From Gimesia maris (GTDB taxonomy: Bacteria > Planctomycetota > Planctomycetia > Planctomycetales > Planctomycetaceae): DNA of 64,000 bases. The stretch covers positions 310,001-374,000 of the forward strand of contig NZ_CP042910.1 in NCBI RefSeq assembly GCF_008298035.1, written 5' to 3'. The notes under the pieces are model-generated. The model searched no databases, had not been told where the DNA came from, and saw nothing but the letters and a program-made list of their open reading frames with translations. This document shows, in pieces, positions 8,922 through 18,736 of this stretch; position 1 is the stretch's first letter; the number at the start of each line of letters is the position of its first letter. The translations under genes and the position numbers were made by a program.

Positions 8922-8950
8922 GCACTCTGGTCCCGATGGAATCAGAGTGC
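8922..8950. terminator. Hairpin in convergent gap
   Basis: Eight-bp perfect arms (8922-8929 with 8943-8950), with a further TCC/GGA pairing inside, sit in the 41-bp gap between two convergent genes. There is no T-run on either side; it is a possible bidirectional terminator. Confidence 0.5.
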
Positions 8951-8962
8951 ACGGTCTGAAGT

Positions 8963-10201
8963 TTATTTGTCCGCGGTGATTTCTTCCGACTTCATCACTT
9001 TGCCGATCTGCTTAACGGCTTGTCGCAAACGCTGCGAGTTTTCGACGATTGCCATTCGCAGGTAGCCTTCACCGTCTTCACCGAAACCACGTCCCGGACT
9101 GACGGCAACGCCTCCTTCATCCAGCAGCTTCATCGCGAAATCGATCGACCCCATCTGAGCCCAGGGCTCCGGGATCTTGGCCCAGACGAACATGCCGGCT
9201 TTAGGGCGATCGATTTCCCAGCCGAGGCGTTCCAGGCCGTCACAGAAGACATCGCGGCGCATCTGGTATTCGGCGGCGATACTGTCGACCGCGGCTTCGC
9301 AGTGCCGCATTGCGACGATGGCAGCGATCTGGACCGGTTGAAACAGTCCGTAGTCATAATATCCTTTGATGGTGGAGAGCGCACGGACCATCTCTGAATT
9401 TCCAGAGCAGAAGCCGATACGCCAGCCGGCCATACTGAAGCCTTTACTCATGGTCGTAAATTCGACGCCAACTTCGGTTGCACCGGGAGTTGCCAGGAAG
9501 CTGGGTGCCTTGTAGCCATCAAAGCAGATGTCGGCATAAGCAAAGTCGCTGATCACCATGAACGAGTATTTCCGGGCCAGTCGAACCAGTTCCACGTAGA
9601 AATCCTGTTCGATGACGGTGGCGCTCGGATTGTGGGGGAAGTTCACCACGACGACTTTGGGTTTGGGATACAGGTGTTCGCAGGTGTAAGCGATGTTCGA
9701 CAGGAACTGGTCCGGCTGGCGGACATCCAGTTCGATGACATTTCCTGCGGCCAGCATCACGGCGTAAACGTGGACTGGGAACGAGGGGGAGGGCACAATG
9801 GCGGTGTCCCCGGGGCCCATTAAGGCCAGGCACATGTGACTGAAACCCTCTTTGGAGCCGATACAGGTCACGACTTCCGAATCGGGATCGAGGCGGACCC
9901 CATATTTTTTCCAGTAGCGGGACGTCACTTCTTTTCTGAGGTTGGCAATGCCGTTCGCAACGGAATAGCGGTGATTCCGTGGATCGGAAAGTGCTTCCGA
10001 CATCTTCTCGACAATCAAAGGGTCAGGCGGGTCAGTCGGGTTCCCCATCCCCAGGTCGATCACATCCACGCCCGCCACACGTTTCTGGTATTTCAGCTTA
10101 TTGATTTTTCCAAAAAGGTAAGGGGGTAAACGCTTTACTCGTTCAGCAACGGGGATGGTAAAGCCGTCGTCTGAAGAAGGAACTTCCGATTCGCCACGCA
10201 T
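8963..10201 (-). CDS. PLP-dependent aminotransferase, AlaC-like
   Basis: This 412-residue fold-type I aminotransferase reads [13 protein letters not shown] near the N-terminus, [37 protein letters not shown] and the PLP lysine in [16 protein letters not shown] (about K253). The order and wording match glutamate-pyruvate aminotransferase AlaC and related diaminopimelate aminotransferase-like enzymes, which make alanine from pyruvate and glutamate in the cytosol. The exact substrate cannot be fixed from sequence. It is a single gene, convergent with the beta-helix gene; about 170 bp upstream ends the transcript of the parvulin gene. Confidence 0.92.
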   Translation of the reverse strand: MRGESEVPSSDDGFTIPVAERVKRLPPYLFGKINKLKYQKRVAGVDVIDLGMGNPTDPPDPLIVEKMSEALSDPRNHRYSVANGIANLRKEVTSRYWKKYGVRLDPDSEVVTCIGSKEGFSHMCLALMGPGDTAIVPSPSFPVHVYAVMLAAGNVIELDVRQPDQFLSNIAYTCEHLYPKPKVVVVNFPHNPSATVIEQDFYVELVRLARKYSFMVISDFAYADICFDGYKAPSFLATPGATEVGVEFTTMSKGFSMAGWRIGFCSGNSEMVRALSTIKGYYDYGLFQPVQIAAIVAMRHCEAAVDSIAAEYQMRRDVFCDGLERLGWEIDRPKAGMFVWAKIPEPWAQMGSIDFAMKLLDEGGVAVSPGRGFGEDGEGYLRMAIVENSQRLRQAVKQIGKVMKSEEITADK

Positions 10202-10367
10202 AATGAAAAGACTGCCTGTTCTACAAGGAATATTTGTCGACTATCTGTCAGGACAACAAATTCGCTCCCAAAGCGGGATTTGGGCCTGATTGAAACCATT
10301 TTACGCGATCACAACAAAAAATGCGCCTGATGAATATGACATATTTTTCTCAGATTGATCAGGACAT

Positions 10368-10406
10368 AAAAAAGCGTGTGTCAGTAAGTCAGGACTGACA
10401 CACGCT
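10368..10406 (-). terminator. Rho-independent terminator
   Basis: A perfect 13-bp stem (10373-10385 with 10394-10406) and 8-nt loop are followed on the minus strand by a T-run. It ends the parvulin transcript. Confidence 0.88.
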
Positions 10407-10445
10407 AAGTCTATCTGGTTCTCTGTTTCAGCAGCGAAATTACCG

Positions 10446-11555
10446 TTACCGGGGAGAGCCATTCAGTCCCTGTGTGGGGCTGGGGATGGCACCGCCTGAT
10501 TGACCTGGCTGCCCGTTGCTGAAGCTCGTTCCCGAAGTCTGAGAGACACCACCGGTGGTTGTACCAGTGATGTAGTTATCAACGCGGGTCTGTTCTTTCA
10601 GTTTCGCGAATACACGGGCGACTGCTTCCTGGGTCTGTTCTTCAGTCAACTGGTCAACCAGCTGGTTTTCCACTTCTTTGATGCTGTTTACGATGGGTTC
10701 GGTCCGGCCTTCGCAGAGCAGAATCGCATAGCGGCTGAGTCCGATCTGCACGATTCCGGAGACTTCCCCTTCTTTGAGTTTGAAGGCGGCTTTCCAGAGG
10801 CTTTCATTTTCAGAAAACTGTGGAATTGGCTGAATGGCACCACCCAGGGCCCGGCTGTTCGGCTCGATAGAATAGTCGCGGGCGAACCGTTCAAAGTCGC
10901 CTGGATTCTTTTTCACTTCATCCCAGACTTTCTGAGCACGGCTCAGGTTGTCCATCATGATCATGCGGGCTTTGACGCGTGGGCCGTAATCCCGCACGAA
11001 GGCTTTCTGCACCTGGTCCTGGCTCAACTTGGTGCGCTGTCCAGCCAGTTTTCGCAGTGCCAGCATTGGCCAGATCACATTGCGACGATACTGATTAGGA
11101 TTCATTTTGCGCTCTGCCTGCAGCATTTCGTACCAGGTTTTGGTATCCAGGTTAAAGCGTTTGGCGATTTTTTCTACTTCGGCGTGCACTTCTGCCTGTT
11201 CGACGTTAACGCCCGCTTTCTGACAGGCCTGTTCGATGATGGCCCGGTTGATCACATTTTCCAGAACTTCTGGTCCATACAGGGCGATACACTCACGGGC
11301 CAGTTCATCTTCGCTGATCACCACGCTGCCTACTTTGGCAACCGGCTGAGTACGAGCAGATGGCTGATTTCCGGAAATGCGGACCGTACCCGCTGATTTG
11401 TCTTCACCGGCGGCACCTGTTTTGGCGTTGAACGTCTGGAACAAGAGGACGCCGGCTAAAAGCACCAGTCCTGTACCGGCTGCGAAAAAGATAATTTTTC
11501 GATTTGAGTTAGTCTTGGCTTTGGTCGCATGCGGGTTTGGGAATGGGTCGCCCAT
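10446..11555 (-). CDS. Membrane-anchored parvulin-type peptidyl-prolyl isomerase
   Basis: This 369-residue protein has a cytosolic N-tail, one transmembrane helix (about 20-42, IIFFAAGTGLVLLAGVLLF), a SurA/PrsA-like N-domain (about 70-190), and a PpiC parvulin domain (about 195-287) with FARDYSIEPNSRALGGAI and GEVSGIVQIGLSRYAILL. A Gly/Ser/Gln-rich tail ends it. It probably assists folding of exported proteins on the outer face of the membrane. It is expressed alone: the upstream 660 bp is non-coding and a strong terminator follows. Confidence 0.92.
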   Translation of the reverse strand: MGDPFPNPHATKAKTNSNRKIIFFAAGTGLVLLAGVLLFQTFNAKTGAAGEDKSAGTVRISGNQPSARTQPVAKVGSVVISEDELARECIALYGPEVLENVINRAIIEQACQKAGVNVEQAEVHAEVEKIAKRFNLDTKTWYEMLQAERKMNPNQYRRNVIWPMLALRKLAGQRTKLSQDQVQKAFVRDYGPRVKARMIMMDNLSRAQKVWDEVKKNPGDFERFARDYSIEPNSRALGGAIQPIPQFSENESLWKAAFKLKEGEVSGIVQIGLSRYAILLCEGRTEPIVNSIKEVENQLVDQLTEEQTQEAVARVFAKLKEQTRVDNYITGTTTGGVSQTSGTSFSNGQPGQSGGAIPSPTQGLNGSPR

Positions 11556-12215
11556 TGCTAAAAATCTCCATGTTTTGTATCCGACGCGGGGGAATCATGT
11601 GAATGCCTGATCTCAGCCACCAGCATTTGGTGCCGGAAGTGACGATCCTGATTGGGGATTTTTTGATCGTCAGGCAGTGATTCCGAATGGGGTCTAAACA
11701 GACGGCTTCGGAGCCACAAATCACGTTGATACTTTGTCGTCAGAAGATTTACGAAACTTCCATGTCTCAAGCTCTACCGTAAGAGCGCGGCGGAAATGTA
11801 AATCTTTCAACAAAACAGGTCAACAGCAATTTATGGACCCTGATATCTGTATACATGCGGTGCGGCTTGAATTCGGTTCAGCCGCCTCGAAAACAGGGTG
11901 GCGAAGCTGTTTTTCTCGAATTATTTGATCCAACTGGTTCCTGGCTGCGTTCTCAATAGGACAACCTGCTGAGCGAAGTTGATTCAATCTGCAGAACCGG
12001 ATCAGGAAGTGGACCCGATTTGTGATTATTCAGCAGGTCGGCGATATCTTTGATTGCGAACAAAATTGAGAGGGTTACAATCAGAATACAGGCAGCTTTG
12101 CTGTCGGCATTTCTCATTTGCGCCAGAAAAACTACCAGACAGACGATTCAGTCAGGCAGATCAGACGAACAGACCAGATTCAACAATCAGCAGTATCAGT
12201 GACGAGGACATCAAT
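11556..12215. other. Intergenic region between divergent genes
   Basis: About 660 bp between the parvulin gene (minus) and the SPFH gene (plus). Reading frames here are short and lack coding character. Promoters for both genes must lie here, but I cannot point to a specific one. Confidence 0.5.
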
Positions 12216-13325
12216 ATGGGATTCTGGATGGATAAACTGCGAGCCGAACTCGTAGATATTATTGAGTGGATCGATGATTCAAAACATACCATGACCTGGC
12301 GGTTTCCCCGTTATCAGAATGAAATCAAAAATGGGGCGCAGCTGATTGTCCGACCCGGGCAGATGGCTTTATTTGTGCATCGCGGACAGGTGGCCGACGT
12401 GTTCGAGCCGGGGCATTATGAGCTCAAAACCGATAACCTGCCGATCCTGGCGACACTGCAGGGGTGGAAACATGGCTTCAACAGCCCCTTCCGTTCGGAA
12501 GTCTACTTCGTTAATACCACACAAATTACCGATTTGAAATGGGGGACCCCCAATCCCATCATGCTCCGCGATCCGGAATTCGGTCCAATACGCCTGCGGG
12601 CTTTCGGGAACTATTCACTCAAAGCCAATGATCCGCGAATCCTGGTGAAAGAACTGGTGGGCACCAATGCGGAGTTCCATTCAGAAGAAATCAACGAACT
12701 GTTACGCTCCATCATCAACAGTTCGTTCGCCGATCTGATTGGGGAGTCAAAATATGCGGCACTGGATCTCGCTTCGAAATATACCGAGATTTCCACAGAA
12801 CTGAAAAAAATAGTCAATGAACGAATCGATGATGAATATGGTCTGGAGACTCCTCAGCTGCTGATTGTGAATATTTCCCTGCCGGAAACGGTGGAAAAAG
12901 CCCTGGATACCCGGACCAGCATGGGTGTGATTGGTGATATGAATAAGTTCCAGCAGTTCCAGATGGGACAGGCGATGCTCTCGGCTGCAGAAAATCCATC
13001 AGGGGGAGGCGCAGCAGACGGAATGGGACTGGGCATGGGGTTCGCGATGGCGAATCGGATGATGCAGTCTCCCGGAATGGGGGCACCCGGCCAGATGACA
13101 CCGCCGCCGCCACCAGCGGCCTGGCACATCGCCGTGAATGGTCAGTCGCAGGGACCCTATTCCCTCGAACAGATTTCGCAGGGAATCGCCGGGGGACAGA
13201 TCACCGATCAGACGCAGGTCTGGTCAGCCGGGATGTCAGGCTGGTTACCCGCAAGCCAGGTCCCCCAACTCACGGGCTACTTTCAGGCAACACCACCTCC
13301 GCCACCACCACCACCGGCTGGTTAA
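12216..13325 (+). CDS. SPFH-domain protein with C-terminal GYF_2 domain
   Basis: The start is ATG 12216 (MGFWMDKLRAELVDIIEW) with GAGGA about 12 nt upstream; an upstream in-frame ATG at 12054 gives a low-complexity extension unlike the family. Residues about 1-250 match the YdjI-like SPFH/Band-7 family (QLIVRPGQMALFVHRGQVAD, GTPNPIMLRDPEFGPIRLRA, LRSIINSSFADL). A Met/Gly/Pro-rich linker follows, then a GYF_2 (DUF4339) domain (GQSQGPYSLEQISQGIAGGQI, VWSAGMSGWLPASQVP) and a polyproline tail. The family is linked to membrane stress or scaffold roles; the specific job here is unknown. Confidence 0.9.
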   Translation: MGFWMDKLRAELVDIIEWIDDSKHTMTWRFPRYQNEIKNGAQLIVRPGQMALFVHRGQVADVFEPGHYELKTDNLPILATLQGWKHGFNSPFRSEVYFVNTTQITDLKWGTPNPIMLRDPEFGPIRLRAFGNYSLKANDPRILVKELVGTNAEFHSEEINELLRSIINSSFADLIGESKYAALDLASKYTEISTELKKIVNERIDDEYGLETPQLLIVNISLPETVEKALDTRTSMGVIGDMNKFQQFQMGQAMLSAAENPSGGGAADGMGLGMGFAMANRMMQSPGMGAPGQMTPPPPPAAWHIAVNGQSQGPYSLEQISQGIAGGQITDQTQVWSAGMSGWLPASQVPQLTGYFQATPPPPPPPPAG

Positions 13326-13420
13326 GCGAACATGGTTTCTGAAAACGTTGATGGCATGAAAGCGGTACCGATAGTGAAATCAGGCTGCCCCGGGCAGAAA
13401 AACCAGAGGCTGGTGTTTGC

Positions 13421-14584
13421 GTGAGAGTCGCACATATTATCACTCGTATGATTATCGGCGGCGCGCAGCAGAATACGCTTTATACGGTCGAAGATCAGTA
13501 CCGGGATTACCAGGATGAAGTGATTCTGATGACCGGTCCCACTACTGGTCCGGAGGGCACGCTCATTCCCCGCGCGGAACAGGGAGGTTTTGATCTGCAG
13601 ATACTGCCCCATCTGACGCGGAGTATCAGTCCCCTGAATGACTGGCAAGCGTATCGGGAGTTGATTGCAGCGCTGCGGGCGTACCAGCCCGATCTGGTTC
13701 ACACGCACAGTTCCAAAGCAGGTATTCTGGGAAGGGCCGCCGCCTGGAAGTTGAAACTGCCGACCGTCCATACAATCCATGGTGCCGCCTTTCATTTTGG
13801 CCAGTCCCCCGTGAATTATCACGCTTACATCGCTGCAGAGAAGTGGGCCGCCCGGCGTTGTGACCGGCTCATCAGCGTCTGTGATGCCATGACCGATCAG
13901 TATGTTGCTGCCGGAATTACCACCAGGGATCGTTGTGACACTGTCTACAGCGGCATGGAAGTCGAACCGTTTCTCACGCCCCCCCGACCACCGGAAGAAG
14001 TACGTCGTGAACTGGGCATCGAACCGGAGCAGATCGTCATTGGAAAAGTGGCGCGGCTGTTTCACCTCAAAGGGCACAAATATCTGATTGAAGCGGCGAA
14101 ACAGGTGGTCGATGTGCAACCTGGCGTTCGGTTTTTATTGATCGGCGATGGTATTCTTCGCGCAGAATTCGAAGCGCGCATTGCCGAGCTGGGACTCTCG
14201 GACCATTTCATCTTTGCCGGACTGGTTCCCCCCGAACGCGTACCGGAACTCATTCACGCCATGGATATCGTGGTGCATACCAGTGTCTGGGAAGGACTGG
14301 CCCGTGTGCTGCCTCAAGGGCTGATTGCCAGTAAGCCCGTTGTTTCCTACGATGTGGACGGTGCCCGCGAAGTGGTGATACCCGAAGAAACCGGTTATCT
14401 GCTACCGCCGGAGTCGATTGAATCGCTGGCGCAGGCGTTGATTGAACTTGCCTCTGATCCGGAAAAGCGCCGTCGGTTCGGTCAGACGGGGCGCGACCGG
14501 TTCACGGATCAGTTTCGACATCAAACCATGACCCGCCAATTACGTGAGATTTATCAGCGGGTCCTGGATGAGCGTCAGTCATAA
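13421..14584 (+). CDS. Glycosyltransferase family 4
   Basis: The start is GTG 13421 (MRVAHIITRMIIGGAQQNT), which fits the start of GT-B family 4 enzymes. Family landmarks are PDLVHTHSSKAGILGRAAA, VHTIHGAAFHF, KVARLFHLKGHKYLIEA, FLLIGDGILRAEFEARIAEL and the donor-binding region HTSVWEGLARVLPQGLIASKPVV. It probably transfers a sugar from an NDP-sugar in the cytosol during polysaccharide or lipid-linked glycan synthesis. No other glycan biosynthesis gene adjoins it. It is convergent with the FG-GAP gene, 19 bp away. Confidence 0.93.
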   Translation: MRVAHIITRMIIGGAQQNTLYTVEDQYRDYQDEVILMTGPTTGPEGTLIPRAEQGGFDLQILPHLTRSISPLNDWQAYRELIAALRAYQPDLVHTHSSKAGILGRAAAWKLKLPTVHTIHGAAFHFGQSPVNYHAYIAAEKWAARRCDRLISVCDAMTDQYVAAGITTRDRCDTVYSGMEVEPFLTPPRPPEEVRRELGIEPEQIVIGKVARLFHLKGHKYLIEAAKQVVDVQPGVRFLLIGDGILRAEFEARIAELGLSDHFIFAGLVPPERVPELIHAMDIVVHTSVWEGLARVLPQGLIASKPVVSYDVDGAREVVIPEETGYLLPPESIESLAQALIELASDPEKRRRFGQTGRDRFTDQFRHQTMTRQLREIYQRVLDERQS

Positions 14585-14603
14585 TTGAAGGCAATGCTCC
14601 GAT

Positions 14604-15824
14604 CTATTTCTGGATCAGAACATTGACTCCTTTTTTATTGGAGAGAACGATATCGGGGCGGCCATCGCCGTTCATGTCCGCCATCGAAAACTGGGTTCCC
14701 ACGCCCGTATCGTTGCCGGCTTCGATTTTGTGCGGAATGATCTCAGGGGCCGCGTTTTTGTCGCGTTTGATTTCATACCAGTACATTACAACCGGTTCTT
14801 TTCCACCGGGGTCTTTGCCGTTGTGGGCGAAAAACCGTTTGCCGGTGACCATGTCCCGTTGACCGTCCCCATTCATGTCAATGAAATGCATGGCATGTGT
14901 CTGGGAATAACTTTTGTCAATCAGGTGTGCTTTGAATTTGGGTTCATCTCCGCCAGTGAGATTTTCAAACCACCAGACGCCAAATGCGTGAGCTGAACTG
15001 CCGAGGATGTCCATGTCGCCGTCCATGTCGAGATCTTCGACATGCAGGTCAGCCATTTTTTCTGATGGTTCTGAGCCATTCACACTGAGGGTAAAGGGGT
15101 GGAATTCCCACAGGCTTTCTCCCAGGGTTTCCGGGGCTTCCCACCAGCCATTGGGGATCAGTACGTCCTGTCGACCATCCTGATTGAAGTCGCCGACGCC
15201 CAGCCCGTGATAATATTTAAATGTCCCGTTCTTCATGGGATCGCCGGGTTTGCTGATCGGCGTGAAGGTCCATTTTTTATCAGCCAGATCAGGAGAGGGG
15301 ATTTCCAGATAGCCCATCTGCTGTTCGGGTTGCGATCCAAAAATCAGTTCCGGTTTGCCGTCTCCAGTCAGATCGGCGAACTGTGGTGACTCATTACAGA
15401 TGCTGTGCCAGATCAGGTGCTCTTTCCAGTGGCCTGATTCGTTCTTTGGGTTTTCATACCAGTAGAATTCTTTGCCAGGAAAGCTGACGTAAATGAAATC
15501 AGTCCAGCCATCCTGGTTGATGTCGTACGCGAAGTTACAGAAGCTGTCACTGTAACCGACACCAGCGACGAATTTTCCCGGTTTGCGAACTTCATGCATT
15601 TTCCAGTCGGGGGCCTCATACCAGACGTCGCCGGCAATCACATCCATCTTGCCATCTTTATTCACGTCAGCCGCTGCAGATCCTTCCGAACGGAAAGCGG
15701 CATCCAGTTGCTGTCGCTGCCAGGTTTCACCTGCGAAAAGGGTCAACGGAGCGGTCAGCAGAGACAGCAGCGCGAAGACGGAGTAACAACTCAGTCGACG
15801 GTAGATGTGATTGCGATGATTCAT
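14604..15824 (-). CDS. Secreted FG-GAP/VCBS beta-propeller protein
   Basis: This 406-residue protein has a signal peptide (FALLSLLTAPLTLFAGE). Repeated calcium-loop-like motifs follow: DVNKDGKMDVIAG, DINQDGWTDFIYV, DLTGDGKPELIFG, DFNQDGRQDVLIP, DLDMDGDMDILGS, DMNGDGQRDMVTG and DMNGDGRPDIVLS. About seven FG-GAP repeats suggest an integrin-like beta-propeller outside the cytoplasm. The start ATG overlaps the stop of the NHL gene (ATGA at 15824-15821), so the two are translationally coupled. Ligand unknown. Confidence 0.92.
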   Translation of the reverse strand: MNHRNHIYRRLSCYSVFALLSLLTAPLTLFAGETWQRQQLDAAFRSEGSAAADVNKDGKMDVIAGDVWYEAPDWKMHEVRKPGKFVAGVGYSDSFCNFAYDINQDGWTDFIYVSFPGKEFYWYENPKNESGHWKEHLIWHSICNESPQFADLTGDGKPELIFGSQPEQQMGYLEIPSPDLADKKWTFTPISKPGDPMKNGTFKYYHGLGVGDFNQDGRQDVLIPNGWWEAPETLGESLWEFHPFTLSVNGSEPSEKMADLHVEDLDMDGDMDILGSSAHAFGVWWFENLTGGDEPKFKAHLIDKSYSQTHAMHFIDMNGDGQRDMVTGKRFFAHNGKDPGGKEPVVMYWYEIKRDKNAAPEIIPHKIEAGNDTGVGTQFSMADMNGDGRPDIVLSNKKGVNVLIQK

Positions 15825-16927
15825 TTATGAGTTCCTGTTGTTAACTTGCGAACGCGGTAAGTTTCACTGTCTCCAATATAGACATTCCCGTTTGGACCCA
15901 CATACACGCCATGCGGGCGCGCCATACGACAGTGGGCTGGATCACCATCGGGGCCATCACCTTTTTTGCCGTCTCCGACAGCCGTCTCAATCGTGCCATC
16001 TTTTTTACGGATGACGCGAATGGTATGGCTCTCCGTATCAGCCAGGTAGACATCGCCATTCGGTGCGACCGAAATTCCTTTCGGGCCGGAGAGGGTCGCC
16101 TTCTTTGCAGGGCCGCCATGTCCCGTATATCCTTTTTTACCCGTACCGGCGATGTGATGTAAAGTCTGATCATCCAGATCGATGCGATATACTTTGTTTC
16201 CTTCACGTAGCGCGAGATACAGCGAACCCTTTCCGGAGCCATCGGTGAAGAAATCCAGCGCCCGCGGGCCGTTCAGGGGAGTGCCTTCGACTTTCGCGCC
16301 ATCGGGAGTTGCTTTCCGTTCCCCCGTTCCGGAAAAAGTGCTGACCGTACCGGTGGTCAGATCGACGCGGCGGATGCGGTGATTGCCGATATCGCAGATG
16401 TAAAGATTGTTATCATTGTCCAGCGCGATCGAGTGTGGCCGGGAGAATGTGGCACTGGTAGCCGGGCCGCCATCCCCTGAGAATCCTTTTTCCCCTGTGC
16501 CGGCGACAGTCGAGATCTTGCCTGTTTTGGCATCGACGCGGCGGACGATATTGTTGATCATCTCGACAAAATACATATTGCCAGCTTTATCGAAGCGGAC
16601 TTCGTATGGCTCATTGAGTTCTGCTGCTAATGCCAGGCCACTGTCGCCGCTGTAGCCTTTCTTACCGGAACCGGCGACCGTGGAAATCTTTCCCGTTTTT
16701 TCATCAATGCGCCGGATGACGTGGCTTTTGATTTCACAGACATAGAGTGCGCCGTCCGGTCCCAGAGTCAGGCCATAGGGTTCGCCGACCTGGGCTTTCA
16801 CTGCGGGGCCACCGTCGCCGGTATGTCCGACTTTTCCTGTGCCGGCGAGTGTCTTGACGGTTTGTGCAGAAGCAGACGTAGTTAACAGGCTGAGCAGCAG
16901 GACTGCAGGTAACATCAATCGTTGCAT
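15821..16927 (-). CDS. Secreted NHL-repeat beta-propeller protein
   Basis: A 368-residue protein with a signal peptide (MLPAVLLLSLLTTSASA). About six NHL repeats follow, each with the pattern AGTGKxGxxGDGGPA...LxxPxGxxxxxxGxxYxxDxxxHxIRxxD. It is probably an exported six-bladed propeller involved in binding; enzymatic activity is not evident. It is third in a four-gene minus-strand operon: 29 bp after the lipoprotein gene and overlapping the FG-GAP gene by four bases. Confidence 0.92.
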   Translation of the reverse strand: MQRLMLPAVLLLSLLTTSASAQTVKTLAGTGKVGHTGDGGPAVKAQVGEPYGLTLGPDGALYVCEIKSHVIRRIDEKTGKISTVAGSGKKGYSGDSGLALAAELNEPYEVRFDKAGNMYFVEMINNIVRRVDAKTGKISTVAGTGEKGFSGDGGPATSATFSRPHSIALDNDNNLYICDIGNHRIRRVDLTTGTVSTFSGTGERKATPDGAKVEGTPLNGPRALDFFTDGSGKGSLYLALREGNKVYRIDLDDQTLHHIAGTGKKGYTGHGGPAKKATLSGPKGISVAPNGDVYLADTESHTIRVIRKKDGTIETAVGDGKKGDGPDGDPAHCRMARPHGVYVGPNGNVYIGDSETYRVRKLTTGTHK

Positions 16928-16956
16928 GTTGTCATTCCAGAAGAAGGGTAGGTCAT

Positions 16957-17298
16957 TTACTGAGGAAGATCGTCAAACGGTCGCTCTGAATCATCGTGTT
17001 TAAATATCAGGTAGCGACCCGCATTCGGATTCTGCTTTAACAGTTCCGCAGGGGAAATCAGTTTGTGTGCCTTGGACTGTTTGTCAATCACCAGTATTTT
17101 AACACCTTCTGGATGATCTTTCCTCTTGAAAAACTGTTCAAGCATAATATTGTCAGGTTTGCCATCCGCATCCAGCATGACGACATATTCCGCCGAGGGT
17201 TGCGGTACAAACGGACGTTCTTCGGCACAGCTTTGAAAGACAATCAGGCATACGGTTAACAGGCTCAAGGAAAAGAATGACGAGTCTGCGGTACCCAT
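16957..17298 (-). CDS. Small predicted lipoprotein
   Basis: A 113-residue protein with a hydrophobic N-terminus ending in a lipobox-like VFQSC|AEE, then a small domain (YVVMLDADGKPDNIMLEQFF, KILVIDKQSKAHKLISPAEL). I do not recognise the family. The ATG follows the TAA of the upstream DUF1559 gene without a gap (TAAATG), which points to coupled translation. It is second in the prepilin-lipoprotein-NHL-FG-GAP operon. Confidence 0.82.
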   Translation of the reverse strand: MGTADSSFFSLSLLTVCLIVFQSCAEERPFVPQPSAEYVVMLDADGKPDNIMLEQFFKRKDHPEGVKILVIDKQSKAHKLISPAELLKQNPNAGRYLIFKHDDSERPFDDLPQ

Positions 17299-18213
17299 TT
17301 AATGTACGCCTCCCATCTCGGTTTCCAGTTTGTCTTTGTTGTTGAACAGGATATTACTGTCCATCGGTCCGAACCAGCCAATCTGGAATTTTTGGGGATC
17401 TCCTCCGTAGGCTGAAGTTCCTGTACCTGCCATCACTGCTGACGTCACACGACCGTCTGCCCAGGCAATATTGGCGACGGTTCCTGTATGGCGGAAATGA
17501 ATGGAGGGATCGGGCCGCCAGGGAGCTTCCGAGAAAGTCGGGGTCCAGTTATCGATGAAGTAAGGAGGCTCGATAAAGCTGTATTCGATGATGTGTAAAT
17601 CGGGAAAGCCCTGAGCCAGGGCGGCGTCTGAAAATGCAACCGTGCGGGCCAGGCTGCCAATCTCCCGCATGTTCGTGGCGATCATATTACAGGTGGGGTA
17701 CGTGTATTTCCAGGATGTTCCGCCCAGGTAAGCCTGATTGTAACCGTAGCCTCCGGTTCCCCCTTCAAACGCATTGGCCACAGTCCCATGGGCGGAAAAG
17801 TTACCAAACGTCGGGCATTTTTTAATACTCGTACTTTGCTCGAGGAACGGTGCCAATGGTCCCAGGTGCGCCTGGAATTTCGTGGTGCCATCGTCGGTGG
17901 TTCGTTCACCGTGCCAGCGTTTTTTACCCCCCAGGCCTACATGCGAGTCGGCAGCAGCGCGTGGCCAGTACCCGCCATTGGAATCCGCGTACATGTGACA
18001 GGCCAATACAATCTGTCTCAGGTTATTTTTACACTGAGCCATCCGGGCTGCTTCGCGAGCCTGCTGAACGGCGGGGAGCAGTAAGGCAATCAGAATCGCA
18101 ATGATGGCGATGACAACCAGCAGCTCGATCAGGGTAAAGCCACGTTGACGGGTGGCTCTGGCAGGGTGCTGATTGATTTGAGGAGGAGGGGAGGGAAGAT
18201 TCGAAACAGGCAT
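17299..18213 (-). CDS. DUF1559 protein with prepilin-type leader
   Basis: This 304-residue protein has a longer, proline-rich leader (about 25 residues) before [20 protein letters not shown], so the prepilin-peptidase site is kept. It ends with a divergent H-X9-DG motif ([18 protein letters not shown]). It is diverged from the three prepilins at 0.4-5.5 kb. It heads an operon with a lipoprotein gene and two beta-propeller genes, a context suggesting a shared surface assembly. Confidence 0.92.
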   Translation of the reverse strand: MPVSNLPSPPPQINQHPARATRQRGFTLIELLVVIAIIAILIALLLPAVQQAREAARMAQCKNNLRQIVLACHMYADSNGGYWPRAAADSHVGLGGKKRWHGERTTDDGTTKFQAHLGPLAPFLEQSTSIKKCPTFGNFSAHGTVANAFEGGTGGYGYNQAYLGGTSWKYTYPTCNMIATNMREIGSLARTVAFSDAALAQGFPDLHIIEYSFIEPPYFIDNWTPTFSEAPWRPDPSIHFRHTGTVANIAWADGRVTSAVMAGTGTSAYGGDPQKFQIGWFGPMDSNILFNNKDKLETEMGGVH

Positions 18214-18376
18214 TTTTACAGATACTTTGTGGTTAGAGTGCTTGATTGCAGGTGAAAAACATCACTCAGCATTCTAACCATTTGCCGTCTTCACTGTCTT
18301 GTCAGTCAACGGACATCAAGCATGGTAAACCACATTTTTACCGAAAAAGCATTCCGAAGGTGAACGTTTTCGGAAA

Positions 18377-18568
18377 TTATTCTGTCGCAACGTCTGCCTG
18401 ATTTTGTTTCGCGATGATTTCGCGTTCTTTTTTCAGGCACATGGTGATGAATGTACCCGAGATCGCGGCCTGGGCGATCAGGTAGACCAGGATTTGCGGA
18501 CCGTTTAAGATGATACAGGCACCGAAGGCGATAACGAACAGCGTAATCAGACGTGATTTCAGACTCAT
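18377..18568 (-). CDS. Small membrane protein
   Basis: A 63-residue protein with two hydrophobic segments (about 7-27 and 28-46), a short charged C-terminus (CLKKEREIIAKQNQ) and an ATG start at 18568. Codon use and the clean membrane topology suggest a real gene. No family is recognised. It lies alone between the prepilin operon and the divergent Nif3-like gene. Confidence 0.65.
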   Translation of the reverse strand: MSLKSRLITLFVIAFGACIILNGPQILVYLIAQAAISGTFITMCLKKEREIIAKQNQADVATE

Positions 18569-18736
18569 GGACTGGACCTTGCTTTATTTCGAAGAAAGGA
18601 ATCTCTTGTCTTTAGGTTACCCAAAGTATAGTGCTGTATGATACATTGATCAATTCAGATTTGATAGAGCCAGAGAACCAGTCATATGTTTTCTGGAATA
18701 CGCACAGTCTTCAGGAGACCCGGAGTAGAAACCATC

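Noticed and set aside
13322-14119. 265-codon minus-strand frame
   Set aside because: It is antisense to the SPFH end and the GT4 gene, which is clearly coding.
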